NCBI RefSeq assembly: GCF_012273895.1
Contig: NC_052108.1
Location: 4,216,001 to 4,280,000, forward strand
Reading direction: 5' to 3'
DNA length: 64,000 nucleotides
Source of the DNA: Zerene cesonia
Lineage: Eukaryota > Arthropoda > Insecta > Lepidoptera > Pieridae
Positions 37,201-50,700 of the stretch are shown here, in pieces. The position numbers and the translations under genes are program-made. Each line of letters begins with the position of its first letter. The first letter of the stretch is position 1. The notes under the pieces were generated by a model. That model did no database searches, was not told the DNA's origin, and saw nothing but the letters and a program-made list of their open reading frames with translations.

Positions 37201-39903
37201 TATGGTAGGAAAGACATATTCTTACAGAAAAATTATTTACTGTTGTACTGTTTACAAGAGTTGTAAGAACGAACACAAGTTTTGAAAAAGTTATCTTTTA
37301 TGATTAAAAATACTAAAGCATAGTCATGAAAGGATCTGAGGACCTGCCATGATTAAGGATATCTCAATATTTTATGTTCATATTCGTATTGAATGGAAGA
37401 TGTTAGCTTTACAACTCAATCAGTTATGCAAATTGCTCGAATGAGTTGGTTGGTAATTACGAAAACGCGGTCGTGTTCCGATTTCAAATTCTTTTCTCTG
37501 ATTGTTAATTTATAACAACGAATTGCTCGAATATTGATATAACAAATAAGTAATAAATCTATGGACGTGTCTCTTTCGTAATGGCCTGATTATTCAACGA
37601 CTGAATATATACTTAACAATACAATCTATTCAGATTCAAAAATCCGCAAATTGTGCAATATCAAGACCAACTTCTTTGTTGTTATTTTTTAACAAAAGAC
37701 CTTTCCGAATAGAGCATTCTAAAAAACTCTACAGAAACGCATTAATGTTATTAATTTAACTTAATTACTTTTTTGGATTACCAACCTACTACTATGATAT
37801 ACTTTTTTCAAATTTCACTAAAAACTAGTGTTAAGTGTATTTATTTGTAAAAATAACTTTCAAATAAATACAATTTCAGAACTTGGAAGGCAATAAAAAA
37901 AATAATCTTTGTAAGTAAATAAACAAAACATTGCCTTAAAACATTAGCCAGTGTAATCAATATGTTGTTAAATCAATATTTTAGGGAAAGCATTTACAAG
38001 ATAAAATGTTGATCTTTGTAGAATCAGGACAATTTATTGGTATAACTTCGCCCTATCACTACGAAAGAAATTCAATTTATATTTAACCGTTCCGTAAAAC
38101 TTTTATCATGCTTTGAGACAGATTTGTGTAAAAAAGTAAAGTAACAACTTTTTAATTGAATGCTGGAAAAAAATTACTGAAATCTAAATTTGTTTAGTAT
38201 CCCATTGTAATAGCCGTGAAATATACTCGTAAATAATTCCTTCTATCGTTTAATACCGAACATAAAACCAAACATATTTTTTTTACTCTTGTAAGTTTTA
38301 TTTTAATTATTTATTACTTGCCAAAACAATCCCATCCAGTTTTTGATTTAAATAAAATAACAAAAGGGATAGTTTTGACTATAGTGTCATAATATGAAAG
38401 ATTCCATCTCGTTTGCTTAGGGTTTAGCTAAGCTATAATTAGTTATTGAATTAATCTAATCTTTTTTCTAGAATTTTCATATTTAAATCCTATTTTTTGC
38501 AATGATATTATAAATGCTAATGCGTTTCTATGAATTTAAATCTACAAATACCACAACATATATAAAATAATATTAGGGCAACAAAGTAAACAAGAACGTA
38601 CATATTCATATTGTTTATGCTTCACTTATCATTGATTTTTTTCTCATTGTGGTTTATGAACAACAGATATCATGTTCTTCGAGCAAGCATTAGTATTTTA
38701 TTAAAGCTATAAATCCAATTCATAAGTAGTCTAGTATTAATAAAAACTTAATCCCCTGATTTTACCGTTACGTTTAGAGTAATAGGTACCTATGTTTTAA
38801 CGTGTTGATTCGATAAACTAAATTCTCACACATGTGAGTCGTTCATGACTAGAGCACAAATAAATTGAAAAGAATCCTGTAGAACTTTCAAAACATGATC
38901 GTCAACAAGGCGTCTTCAACAAAGCATCTGCTTTTAAAATTCATGATCTCTCTGGCGTTCATAGAACCCGTATAAGTATACTTCTACACGTCTAGTCGGC
39001 CAAGCAAAAATAGTCTTAAGTATTTTGGTCGACGAATTAATTATGAGTCATTCATCAAAGTCCTTAACCTAATGTGTTGTTAGTGCGCCTTCATTATGTT
39101 AAGCAGTGGGTAATGGAATTACTATTACAATATTATCTTTTATTGCCTAATCCATAAACACGATTTATTACATACATGGCCCGTACAAATGTACGAAACG
39201 GGTTTTAGGCCTTATACATCCTTTGTGATCAAATTAAGTAAATGGATAAACACTTAAGAAATTTACGGGATTAACGTATACGTTTTATTAGGAAACTAGT
39301 TGAATGAAATTTACTGCGATGTGCGTAGTATTCGACCACTTAAACATTGAAAGCTAAGCATAAACTTTTAATTATGAAGTAAATACTTAAATCGTATTGT
39401 ACGAGTACCAAATAATATAAAACATTGAAAAGCTTTTGATAAAAGATGGTTGGTACTTATATTAACATAATTATCACATTTAATGTAAAGAAATATGAAA
39501 ACAAACGAATGACAAATGTAAAAAAAATACAAAAAAAAAACTTAAAGACATGTAATTATTGCTTACAGTACGCTAAGTAATTTAAAGTAAGTAAAATTAT
39601 TATAAACACAATTTCAAGGTAAACGAAAAACAAAACACATCTATGATACACAGTGAATGACATGTGAACACTACAAACAGGGAGGCGTGATAAGGGTCCG
39701 CGGCTGACAGAGCATGCGACAGGACGCAACTAGGGGACACATACGTGGGCGTGGGGTGAGGTGATCGCGCGGCATATACAGGGGTGAGCGGCCGGCGCCA
39801 CCTGATAGTCCATGTAATTTCCGTAGCCCATGTGGTCGCAGGTGCAGGCACAGCTCTCGATATGCCGACGAAGCTCGAGCTCTATCTCCCAGGGCGGCTC
39901 CAT
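31276..39903 (-). CDS. Membrane dipeptidase (renal dipeptidase family, peptidase M19)
   Basis: The main exon, 32619-31276, encodes 447 codons without an intron and ends in TGA. It starts after a TATAG acceptor in phase 0. The best first exon is 39903-39802 (34 codons, donor CAG|gtggcg, phase 0), giving 481 aa; that link is inferred. The N-terminus is cytosolic and Cys/Tyr-rich. A single hydrophobic segment (about residues 81-104) would make a signal-anchor. All binuclear zinc ligands are present: His132 and Asp134 (DGHND), Glu245 (GVEGGH), His310 (DLSHAG) and His331 (FSHSGA). Family members cleave dipeptides, cystinyl-glycine and, in mammals, leukotriene D4 at the cell surface. The absence of introns in the catalytic domain and its GC-rich ends are unusual next to neighbouring genes. 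The C-terminus (DCVYGPA) shows no clear GPI signal. Confidence 0.88.
33275..33420 (+). repeat. Retroelement-tail-like dispersed repeat (dipeptidase intron)
   Basis: Ordered blocks 'ataaatgcgaaagtttgtaa', 'tttcacgcaaaaactactaa', 'actttttatcccgatattcc' and 'gcgggagaaaccgcggggcc' end in 'agctagtta'. This is among the most frequent lepidopteran repeats. A short 'cctatcctat' run precedes it. The remainder of 32620-39801 is AT-rich, with a (CTTA)n patch near 36857-36873 and no coding frame I trust. Confidence 0.75.
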
Positions 39904-40340
39904 GAGCGCGAGCAGGAGGGCGGGCGCGCACCGCGGCGTGCCCGCGCCTCCGCGCGCTTCTAACAGAGCCCCAGGCCTTGCGCGGGCCGCACCTGCGCGA
40001 AGCCACCTGCCTCCCCGCCCCCCGCACGGCGCCCTCCACCATGCAGCTTGTGGCTCAGCGCAGCAAGACACCGCTGGCAGCGGCGGCGCGAAGCTCGCAT
40101 CGGGCCCGGGCCGTTTGGGCCGTGCAGCGGGGAGCCGCGGCGAGCGCAGCTGAGGGCGCGACGGCGCGCATAGCGTAGCGGCCGACTGTCGGCTGAGGAA
40201 TGCCGCGGCCGTGAGCCCGGCCGACCGCCCGGGCGACCCGGCCGCGCCGGCGCCCCGAGCTCCACGTGACAACCCGCCCGCCCACCGACCCAGCCTCCGT
40301 GCCCTGCAACGAGTGCCGGACAAATCTTTCAAATGCACAA
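39780..40340 (-). promoter_or_regulatory. CpG-rich block: probable promoter and 5' leader of the dipeptidase gene
   Basis: About 560 bases are strongly GC- and CpG-rich in a window otherwise dominated by A and T. The block is bounded on the low side by the candidate first coding exon (39903-39802, minus). A minus frame stays open from 40338 through to 39730, and large open frames exist on both strands as expected for GC-rich DNA. I therefore read the part above 39903 as leader and promoter rather than as a 202-residue protein. Translation from an upstream ATG in the same frame cannot be excluded. Confidence 0.5.
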
Positions 40341-40454
40341 TCGTTAACTATCAATCTATGGTATGCAGGTGAATACCTAAGATATTTGGAGAAGACTGAC
40401 AAACAATGCAAATATAATTATTATGTAAATATAACTTATTTGTTTATTTTATAA

Positions 40455-43400
40455 ATAAAATGCTACATTTTGTTTTGTATTAAATAAATTACCCATATAT
40501 TTGTTGCCTGATAAACCATATAAATTTTAAGTGAATTAAAAATTATTTAGTGTAAGCTTCACATGTTTTTTATTTTACCTTTTTAGTTGCAGTTAAGCAG
40601 GTACTTTATTTTATTAGCAACAATAGAATTTTACACCTTTGTTACATTTTATCACGACCCTTTAAAAAGTACGACTTTATTAAAGTAGCAAAGAAACACG
40701 GATAATGTCACGTTGTTATGTAAAAACAGTAAATTTTTCTTTATCTCAACAAAAATATGTGTCTCTGGAGCGTTATACGGTACATTTATGTCACTTTAAA
40801 TATGTGTTAGAAAAAGCATCGTAAATATTCAATATAATTTATGAACAAATGTTTGAGCAATATACGTTTTTGTTTCCATTGGTGCGTCTCTCACTATCAA
40901 CCATAAAAGTTTAAATGAACTAATTGTAAAAAAAATGCTCCAAAAGAATTATGCGTGTAACTTTATATGTACAGTATTTTTTAAGAAATACTTATTTATA
41001 GAATGTTTTTCTTAATATTGCGGGTTAAATAAACTGTAATCGTCTCACAGATCGGATAGTATGAAACCAATTTTCGACTTCTATATGTATAATGCAAAGA
41101 ACAATTCTCTGGACAAAACAACGGATGTGGTATTGACCGGAGAAAGTGAAAATTTCCTCTTTAGATAAAGCCGCATATTGACCAATACAAGTTATATAAG
41201 TCAACAAAACAAAACAGATAACAAATTAGCTATATTTTTATAAAACTCATTATTATTCGCCATTGTATAGAGGAGTGACAAGTGTTACTAAGTCAAAAAG
41301 TAATAACGGTTATAATCAATGAAGTACAATCAATATCAACACTCACAATAAAAAATTTTCACGCTCAAAAATGATCTCGTGCAAGACTTTGGAGCTAAGC
41401 TAACACAGGTTAACCAATTTGATCACCTTTATAAGTATAAAGAAATCATGGAAAATCAAAAACAATTAAATAAGATTTTTTTGGACTTTTTATTTTTTGT
41501 TCCGGATTGTAGACCTGAAACTTGTTCTGTAGTTGAACATCCTAACCTCACGAGTCTAACTTACCATACGAGTCAACATATCTTTAAAAACTATAAACAA
41601 GATACATAAATTCACATAACCACATAATATACGAGTATGCATATTTTAATGTTAAATTCCATAGAATGGCGACCTATGTCATAATACAGGTAGACTGAAA
41701 TAAAGTATGTCTTGGTTGCAAAAACAATTTTGGCAATAGATAATCTGCATTTACAAATAGGAGATAAGCATCATGCACTCATTTAATAGTGTATAATATG
41801 TTACGAGTGAAAAATAGCTCATAACAAGATATGGCGAAATTCGTGTAATGGATCTAATGAAAACGCTCGACGCGTGCTGGCAATGAAGAAAAGCCTTGAC
41901 GCATTTTTTTAATGTTGCGATGTTGATCTTTTACGAAGACCACGATTTGTTGTAAGCAATTTTCGCAACCGAAAACGCTCTTTGAGCGTAACATATTTAC
42001 ACTATTTTTTATAAGAGGAACTGAAAAAATTGATATCTAAAGTAAGGAGTAAAAGAGTAGGCAAATGTAGAATATTTCTAATTACCCAATTAGTTCACTT
42101 AATCGCACAGTTGTTTCAACTTTCAAGATGAGCGTAATATGGAAAATAAGTATTTACAGAAGCTTAAATACAAGAAGGTGGCACAAAAAGCATATTAGCA
42201 ATAGAATATATTTATTATAACCTGCGGAAGAAACTGCAACACTATATTTGGAACAACGCCCAAAACAAGATAGCTACGCCAAAACCTTTTCTTACGACTA
42301 TGATAACTTTGATAGGATTTGCAAAACCAATCTATTGGATACAATAAACTACCCATTTAAGAAAGACTGAAAAATCTGATAATATTACAATAAATAAGTA
42401 TACATGTTAAAAATACAATTTTGAGATGTTAATTTTTTTTATTGTTTTATGTTTAATGGATTAAAAGCTGTTTCAAATTTATTTTCACTTAAACTATAGA
42501 TATGATATATAGAATTTATTTAGAGGAAATAATCAAGTCGTATAATTAAATAAACATAATTGTATACTTAGGTACCTCTTTGACTCATTATTTGCACATA
42601 AACTTACCGCAGCCGCTTGCCTTTAATAGTCAGCTCAACACGCTTTTACCACTGTTAAAATGTTGTGCATTTTTTTTGTATAATTTTAGTTCTGGTTCCA
42701 TTTTCATTAATGTTGTAATACGTTTAACATAGTACATACAGTTTATATTTTTATGAAAACTTATGTGTTAAATACGCCTTTTTAAGCACTTTAATAAATT
42801 AAGATGGGTGATAAAAGGAATCATTTTGTGCGAAATATAAACCTTTAAAATTTCTGAAAATGTATAAATTGTTCTTAATTAAATACCGAACCCTCACAAT
42901 ATAATCACCCGAATATTATAAATCCATAAAATGAAGTTAAAAATTATTTATGACTTGATAAATCAAGAAACTACAAATCAGGGTTTTCATTAACTCCCAC
43001 GTTTAGAAAAACCAACAGTAATAAAAAAGTAGTATTATGAAGTTTTAATATGCAATTTTAACATAATAACGTGTAGGTCTAACCATCTAACCATCTTTAT
43101 AAATGTATAAAGTGAATTTTTTAATGGCAGTAAAACAAAACACAGCACTTTAAAACCGTTCTTCACTTCACGTTACCTTAATATAGGTTAAGGCTAGGTA
43201 ATAGGATTTTTTACATAATTATGGTATTCGTATGTAGTGGCGTTAATTAAAAGAAACATACGATAATAGGGACAATTTCGGAAAATATTGTAAATTACTA
43301 CTTATTTTCACAAAGTTTGTACGACATTTGGCATTCGCAAAGCAAGCACCCGCTTCAGAACTGTCTCGCTTGTAATTTCTGCAAAGCCGCATATAAATTA

Positions 43401-44640
43401 CAGTGTTTGTCTCTCAGAAATGTTGCATATTGCAAAACACATCCTTACTCTCAAGCTACGATAACAATGCTTGTCACGAATTAATGTGAAAGATTTTAAT
43501 AGAGAACCATTCTTGCTTTCAAAAATTACTATCTAAAGGCCTTTCGTAACGTTTTAGGGCACTATAATTTGCATGGCTTTGAACATCCCCAAAAAAACCT
43601 TCTATTATTTTGTGCATGTTTAGATGAAAGCTTAATAAAAAATGTATGAAACATTCTCTCTTTCTGCTTTTGTTTTTTTTATACATGAACACATGATTCT
43701 TATACAAAGGGGTGAAAAATGAGACCATATTTTGCATAATTCGGTTATAATCGCAGAAAGTTTCGCACGTTACATTAGTGACATCTTAAGGGTTACGTTA
43801 CGTTAGTGACATCTTAAGGGTTACCGTTAAGTGGAAACATGGTGGCAACTCAGTTTGTCGCATGTCTCACAATGTCATGTCAACAATTAAAAAACAACAA
43901 ATAAAAAATTTGTTTTGGATGGGATTACGAGCGACGTGTGTCGCATGAGCCGTATCCAGATTCCAGAAGAAGATAATGCAAGTTAACTACGAGGACACCC
44001 GTTAATGGTAGTCAAAGGTGACGATATTTTATAACACTACGATCACAGCAACAATATTCCATTTAACGTACGCTTCTGAATATATCAAACATTTTATTTA
44101 ATTATTAATTTAAAGTATAACAAATTTATTGAAATAAATCTATTACGAAAAAAGATGAACATATAAATATGACTTACGTACTGAATAATACATATTTTTT
44201 ACTTGGAAGTTTTACTCATAATAATATATATTCTAATCACACCTAATACTCGTATTATATATCTGTAGTAATCAGAGAAATAACATTTTCAAAATAGTTA
44301 TATACTAGCATCATCGAAAAAGTAGTTATTAATTACCAATTTATTATTATTAAATATAAATATAATTATTGTTAAATTTTTATATGATATAATTACATTA
44401 TATTTTTGTAGTATAGTCCTGGAAAAAATAGCCTGTGAAATAATATCTGTCTTTAAAAAAACAATTCGAAAATTCAAAGCGACTCGATATGAATTATATT
44501 TTTTTTGTATATTCAATGGGGTATTGAATAAATGAGTCCGAATTCATTTAGTCAAATGGAAGGACATTAACAGGATTCAAGCATGTGCATAAGAAAAACT
44601 CGGTTTAGCAATAGTATTACGATTAGGTTTCGATTTTGTT
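40455..44640. other. AT-rich intergenic DNA between two GC-rich promoter blocks
   Basis: No coding frame with family features. A 28-bp tandem duplication lies at 43769-43824. The interval separates the starts of the dipeptidase gene (minus) and the TMEM200-like gene (plus), so it may hold shared regulatory DNA, but I see no recognisable site. Confidence 0.5.
43769..43824. repeat. 28-bp tandem duplication
   Basis: Two adjacent 28-base units (43769-43796 and 43797-43824) differ at one base (tacattag versus tacgttag). Each carries 'gtgacatcttaaggg'. Confidence 0.9.
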
Positions 44641-44717
44641 TGTTGAATCGGGCTGGAGCAAGGAAGCTGTATGCGTGCGCAGATCCGTCCGAGCCCTGAC
44701 TGGACGCGGCAGTCGGC
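44640..44717 (+). promoter_or_regulatory. GC-rich 5' leader of the TMEM200-like gene
   Basis: A sharp rise in G+C begins near 44645 and ends at the donor at 44793. An in-frame stop lies 21 bases before the ATG at 44718, so the block above that ATG is untranslated leader or promoter. A minus-strand frame also spans the block; I prefer the plus reading because its donor phase fits the next exon. Confidence 0.45.
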
Positions 44718-47700
44718 ATGAGACGTGCGCGGAGTGTGACTGGGCCCCTACGGCGCGCCCACCCCGCGTCCGGGGCCACCTGGAATGTCCAGGTACTTCA
44801 TCTTTTACCTAACTAACCATGATAACATCACATAGAACCACTTAAACATTATTTCACTCACATTTTAGAACAGTTCATTTTTGTGTTGTAAATGATTTAA
44901 AAATAAGATTAAATGTTATTTAAATATGCTTATATTTGGTTGAGAATCTTGGACAATGAAGACTCAACAGTTGGCTGAGAACTTGTTGCGCACGCAACCT
45001 TTTTCTGTAAACATATCACAATATAAATAACCAGTTGTTTAAAAACAAACAGTGCAATTAATTCCTATCCTAAACACAAAATATCTACTAACAAGGCCAA
45101 CTTATATTTTATTTATTTTTGAAAAATACAGACTGGACAATTACGTGTATCGTTAAAGACTGGCACATAGCACGTGTATTCTTTCTCCTACACATAAACA
45201 CGTAGAAAATTTATGAAGTCAAGGTTGCAGGGTTTTTGTTTCTATAAATACAAGTCTCATGGAAGAACAGTTCTCTTTAGTACTTCTTGTGAGCACTCTA
45301 AGAAAATGAAGGCACGCTTGCTGTTCACTTTCATACATTTTTAATACAACATGCAGCAGAAATATACGTTGTATTTATTAAATAGAAAATTAACTTTTCA
45401 ATTCTAAATATTTAATATCCTTCTTTTGGTAATGAATTTATAAATATCTTAAAATTTTAGCTTATTCCTTGTTTCGAATTTAATAAGTGTAACATCATTT
45501 ATAATATTCTCAACGCTTACGAAAGTAAATTAAAAATATTATAATCAGGGTGAGGCATAATGTGTATCTCGTTTAAAAGGAAAATTTACATATCAACTTA
45601 AAAAGCTTTTGCTACGAATTTCACGCGCCTACGGTGTTTGAGTGCTACGAGCGCTACGTAACTGTTTGTGTAGATTAATTCCTTCTTTTTAAAAGGATCA
45701 TTGGTACGTTTGAAATAATTTTTAATTACGTCTTTTAAGAGAACTTGCTGATGTTGGTAAGATGTTTTTTGATTAACAGGCAACAACCTTTAGGCTCATG
45801 CCTTACTAAACATATACTGATGTGATGAACCTTATAAAAAAAGGTATATTATTTTAAACGATAAGTTTAGCCATTCGTTTTCCCATATAATTAAAAACAC
45901 CATAAATGATAAAGTTAGTCCCTTTTTAACTTTTCATTTACAATTATTTATTTATTCGGGTTTAGTCACATTTAACATTGTATTAATATTTTTATACTCA
46001 TTTAATTAAACACAAAAAATACTCAAATACGGTACTCTTACGTTGGACAATCGCAGTAATGCTACCTATCTTCTTCGGATCAAAGTAAATTTGTGAGAGT
46101 AATAATAAAAAGTCAAATATTGTTTGTTAATTAGTTAAATTAATTATAAAAACAATATTTTAATTTTTATACTGAAACCACTACCAATAGATCTGAAAAA
46201 TACAATATTTTACTGCTTTATAGCCAATAACAATAGTTAGAGATTACTAAATATTCCAGGTTGTGAGGGGGAAAATGAGTTCACAATGTTTATGGCATGC
46301 GTGTCGCGCGCTGTCTGCTGGATTATTACTGATGCTGTTGGGTGGAGCTATGGCAGTCATAGGTATGAAATATATTTATAAATATTAAAAGATTATATCA
46401 TAACGCTGTATAAGGCAAACAGAAAAAAAATCTAACAAGAATAAGGCGTCTTATTTTTTGAATCAGTGGAACGGAATAAATACATTGAATTTTTTGCACA
46501 AATCATTGCTGCCCAAATTCTATATGCAGAAAATTAAATCACAGCGCCCTGGCTTCGCCCGTGGTACACATATAGCTTGGAGAGAACGTACAACGGTGAA
46601 AGAATTTTTCAAATCAGCCCTACAGCTCCTTAAGCGTTCAAGCAAAGAAACATACTTACAAGCAAACAAACTCTTCATCTTTATATTATTAGTATGGATT
46701 TTACTTTAGATTTATTTTTTATATTATTAGTATTTTTTAAGTTTTGTTTTATACACGTAAGTTATTTTATTTCAGATTATTAATTTTTAGAGTTGTGCTC
46801 TTAATTTTTGATTTTATATAATATGCTTCGTAATTAGACCTTTGCCATTTCCGTAGAAATGAGCGCATGGACATGCACAGGCACTTCCGGTAGCGTTCCG
46901 AAACAGACATTTCCGGATCAGAACATCCGACGCTAGCAAATGCAAAGTTTATGATTAGGTGTATATTAAGCATGATGAAAATTTTCAGTGTTCATTGTAC
47001 AATAAAACACAAATTAAAGTCAAGGCTAATGATCGTTACTATTAAAGTTTATTGTTTAAACGAATTTTGAATTAAAAAAAAAGTCAGCACACAATTTGTT
47101 ACACAACTAAATTTTAAATAAGTGCACGTTCGTAATTCATGATGTAGGTCTACGTTTTAATTATGTGCAATAATGGCGTGTTACTACGTATGTACCTAAC
47201 GCATGCACACTACACTACTAAGTGCTTTCATTACATTCTAGTGTCAAAACCATTTTCCCATATACATCGATGTACATATTGAATACCGTTAACCACAATA
47301 GCGAATGTAATTTAGTAATGGATAATGAGCAGGTCACAATTGAGTACAATTATAAATGAGTAACCGGGAATGAAATGCAAGGCTGTTATTCAACGAACCA
47401 GCAAAACCGCATTCACACAACTTGCCACGGCCACAATATGAATCATACGTTGATTACTTACCATCAACCGAAATTAATTATACTGATAAACCACAATGAC
47501 CATTCTAATTTAAATTTAATTGATTAAAATAACCGTTATTCTCATGGATGACACGAGTGACATCGATTAAAACGATGGTTATAAATTAAGCAAAAACAGG
47601 ATTAAGGACAGGAAATAACTAATATTCTGTATCCATAAATAGGTTGTTTAAACTTGCTCTATTATGATTTTGGTACGTTTAATTCAACACTATTGAACTG

Positions 47701-50700
47701 ATTTCTTTCATGCATAGAAATCTACAGTGTTGACGAGTACTATGAGTTGTTTGCTTTTTGCTTATCTTCGTGGACGCATTCTCAAATCAATAAGAATAGG
47801 CTAGCTTATGATACAATTTGTTATGAATTTAAACAAGGTATATATATCAAACGAAACTAACAAATACTACGAATAGACTACCTACTACTTATTATTTCAC
47901 CATAAAAAGCTGCATATTCACTGAGTGACCTGAGCCCTACCTATATATGCCACGGGCGCAGCCGGACTGAGACGGGCGGACCGCTTATATAAAATTACGT
48001 TATGAATATTGCAGATACGTGCATATCTCACAGGATCAATACTGTTACAGATAAATATTGTTACAGGTTACTACGCAGATACATTATCAGTAGCTCAGGA
48101 AGTGCGAGGAAACGCGACTGTCTCAGTGAAAGACGAGGCGCGAGGCTTCCACCTCAATAATTTATCATACGCGGGACCTATTGTTATGGGATTTGGAGGT
48201 GTGACAATTGCTGTCGTTTTTGAATACTACATTGAGACTACAATTCGTTAGAATTTCAATTGATTGAACTTATCTTTAGTATAAGTGTAGCATATGTTTG
48301 TATTTATCTAATACAAAAAATTACAGTAATTTACAAATTACTGAAAACTTTTTTATTTATGTGAAGTAGCATTTTTATAAGAATACCGAAGGCCCGTTTC
48401 CTCTTCCTCACCCTTTCCAGTCCATTTCTTATTTTTAGTTGTCAATCCTTTCCTTATTACTTAGCCCATAAATGCAGCGCATTTGCAGACGCAGTACCTC
48501 TGCGATTGTTAATGAGCTGTTGTGATCGCTTACCATCAGCCGAACCACCAACTCAGTTGCCTCTACGACACAAAAAAAATATATTTACACATATTAAAAA
48601 TAAATAGTATTAATAATTAGTATAAGTAATGATCAATATGTATAAAGCACTAATAAGTTAATACAAAATTTAACATTTCAGGTTTCATCGTAGTCGCTGC
48701 GTGTGTGATGACATTTGAGGCTCGAGACAGTGCGGCCAAAGTCACTCCCGCGCGGCCCCAAGCGATACCTCGCCCGTTGCCGCGAAGGGGCCCCTGCGCC
48801 ACCCCAGCTAGGCTTGACCAACTCGGCGTGTATAGATTACCCCACGTACTTCCCTTACCACATGCATTACCTCTCCCACAAACTCACAGGATACGACCAC
48901 CACACACACGCAAAAGGTAAAAAAAATGATTTTGTAGTTTGCTGCTAAAATACTTAAATGAATACTCAGTCGAACCTCATATCATATCATTTCGAAGTTC
49001 ACGCAATTCTTGAAATAGTAGAAAATGTCTAGATAGACCGCCAATCACTTCTTCTTTATGGGGAAAAATATCTTACTGTAATAAATTATATTTATGTCAT
49101 TTAAGAGCTGCAACAAAAAATATTAAAAATACGGTTATACGGGTAAGCTATGTGTTTATAATAAATTAATTAAATACCTAGTATTATTAATTTTGGAGCT
49201 CCAAAATAAGACGATGATAAATAATTAATTGAATTACCATAATATAAGCAGTAATTAAATATAAGAGAAAATTTATTTTTCTATACTTATTTTGCAATGT
49301 AGGTTTTATAACATTATTAATAAAATAACGAAATATGTACACCGTTCTACATATCGTGGATTTCTGATAGGATTTCCTTATATTTCGAAAGTCTATATAA
49401 TTAATAAAGTCATTAAACTGAGCTTTTCAAATTAGTGCTATTGAAGAAAAATTATTATATTGAATCATCACATATTATGTACTATTTAAAAAACATGTAT
49501 TTTTTAAATTAATTTGTATAAGAATCAAAATTATTGTAAAATATGTGAGCGCAAAATAAAAAAAAGGTAATTATAAATCACATTTTTAAGGAGTAGTTAT
49601 TTAAAAGAAATTGCATGTTTGTTTAGTTTTGATGTGAAGTGAGTAATTGAAAGTTGATCAATTCATATTAAATGAGGCTTAATCATACTCCGATCATCAA
49701 AATGATTTTTATAACGTTACACTTTTTATATCCAAAAACATCACATTAATCATACGAGTACAATCTCCGCCCCAGTAATCAGTTGTGAATAGGATAGTAA
49801 GTGTATGTACAGAGGTGGTGAACGAGCTAAAGAAAAAGCACGCTTCGGGTCAGCGCCCGATTTGCGTAGCGCTAGCGGTCGCGCTCCGTTGCCGGTTACT
49901 GCATTACGACGACCGCTACGGCGCTACGCGCTTTCTGTAGATGAGCCCCCGCAATCAGCCGTCAGGTATCATTACACGCATTACCAAAATAATTATACAG
50001 CATGACTGCATTAGAAACATTCATTTCAAATGCTTTTTGAAATATACTAATGTATGCGTCTAAATATGAATATTGCGAGGAAGCGTATGGTCATAAGTTT
50101 TATACTTTAATATTCTTTTTAAATACAGTCATTCCAATGTCTCAATTGAAACCTGATTCCTACGTACTAGAAGTATAATGCGTCCTATTAAATCAACTAC
50201 ATAACTGCTCATGATGATTTAATATAAGAATTAATTATATGAATAGGTTTTGTTAATATTTATTACAAGAAGCAACCGTTGTAACCGTAGTACAAAAAGT
50301 ATTGGAGTAACTAATTGTAAGAATATTTTAAATATTAAATACATGTTGTATTTATTTAGCTCAAATTATTCCAGATTCCGTTTTGTTTAATACAATTTTC
50401 AAATTTTATATTTATTATTCACAATTTATTGTAATTACATTTATTGTTATAGTTCAAAGTACATAGTTAAAAAAAAATTGTTAAATTAAGAAACAATAAA
50501 TTTTAAAACATTGAAAAAAGAAACTCTGAATATCTTTTTGAGTTAAAATTAGTTTTGGAAATTGAATATAGAACTAATGCTACATTTTAGTGCTAGCGCA
50601 GCTGAATCGGAGTGTGGCTCACAGTCGTCTCTTGCACTCGACTTGCATGGTAGTGGCGCATGTGCGGGAGTGACATTACGAGTTCGGGACAACACGCGTC

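Noticed and set aside
39830..40153. Plus-strand 107-codon frame in the CpG-rich block
   Set aside because: Ala/Arg/Pro-rich shadow of GC-rich DNA with no splice site leading to a known exon.
44567..44779. Minus-strand 70-codon frame in the GC-rich block at 44.7 kb
   Set aside because: Open because of base composition. The plus-strand exon in the same block has a donor whose phase fits the TMEM200-like gene.
48715..48948. Second plus frame of 77 codons in TMEM200-like exon 4
   Set aside because: Phase at the exon 3 donor and exon 5 acceptor selects the other frame, which continues the second membrane segment.
49813..49965. Alternative plus frame starting V-V-N-E-L-K-K-K in TMEM200-like exon 5
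   Set aside because: It meets a stop inside the exon; the GGERAKEKARFGSAPDLR frame is open and fits both junctions.
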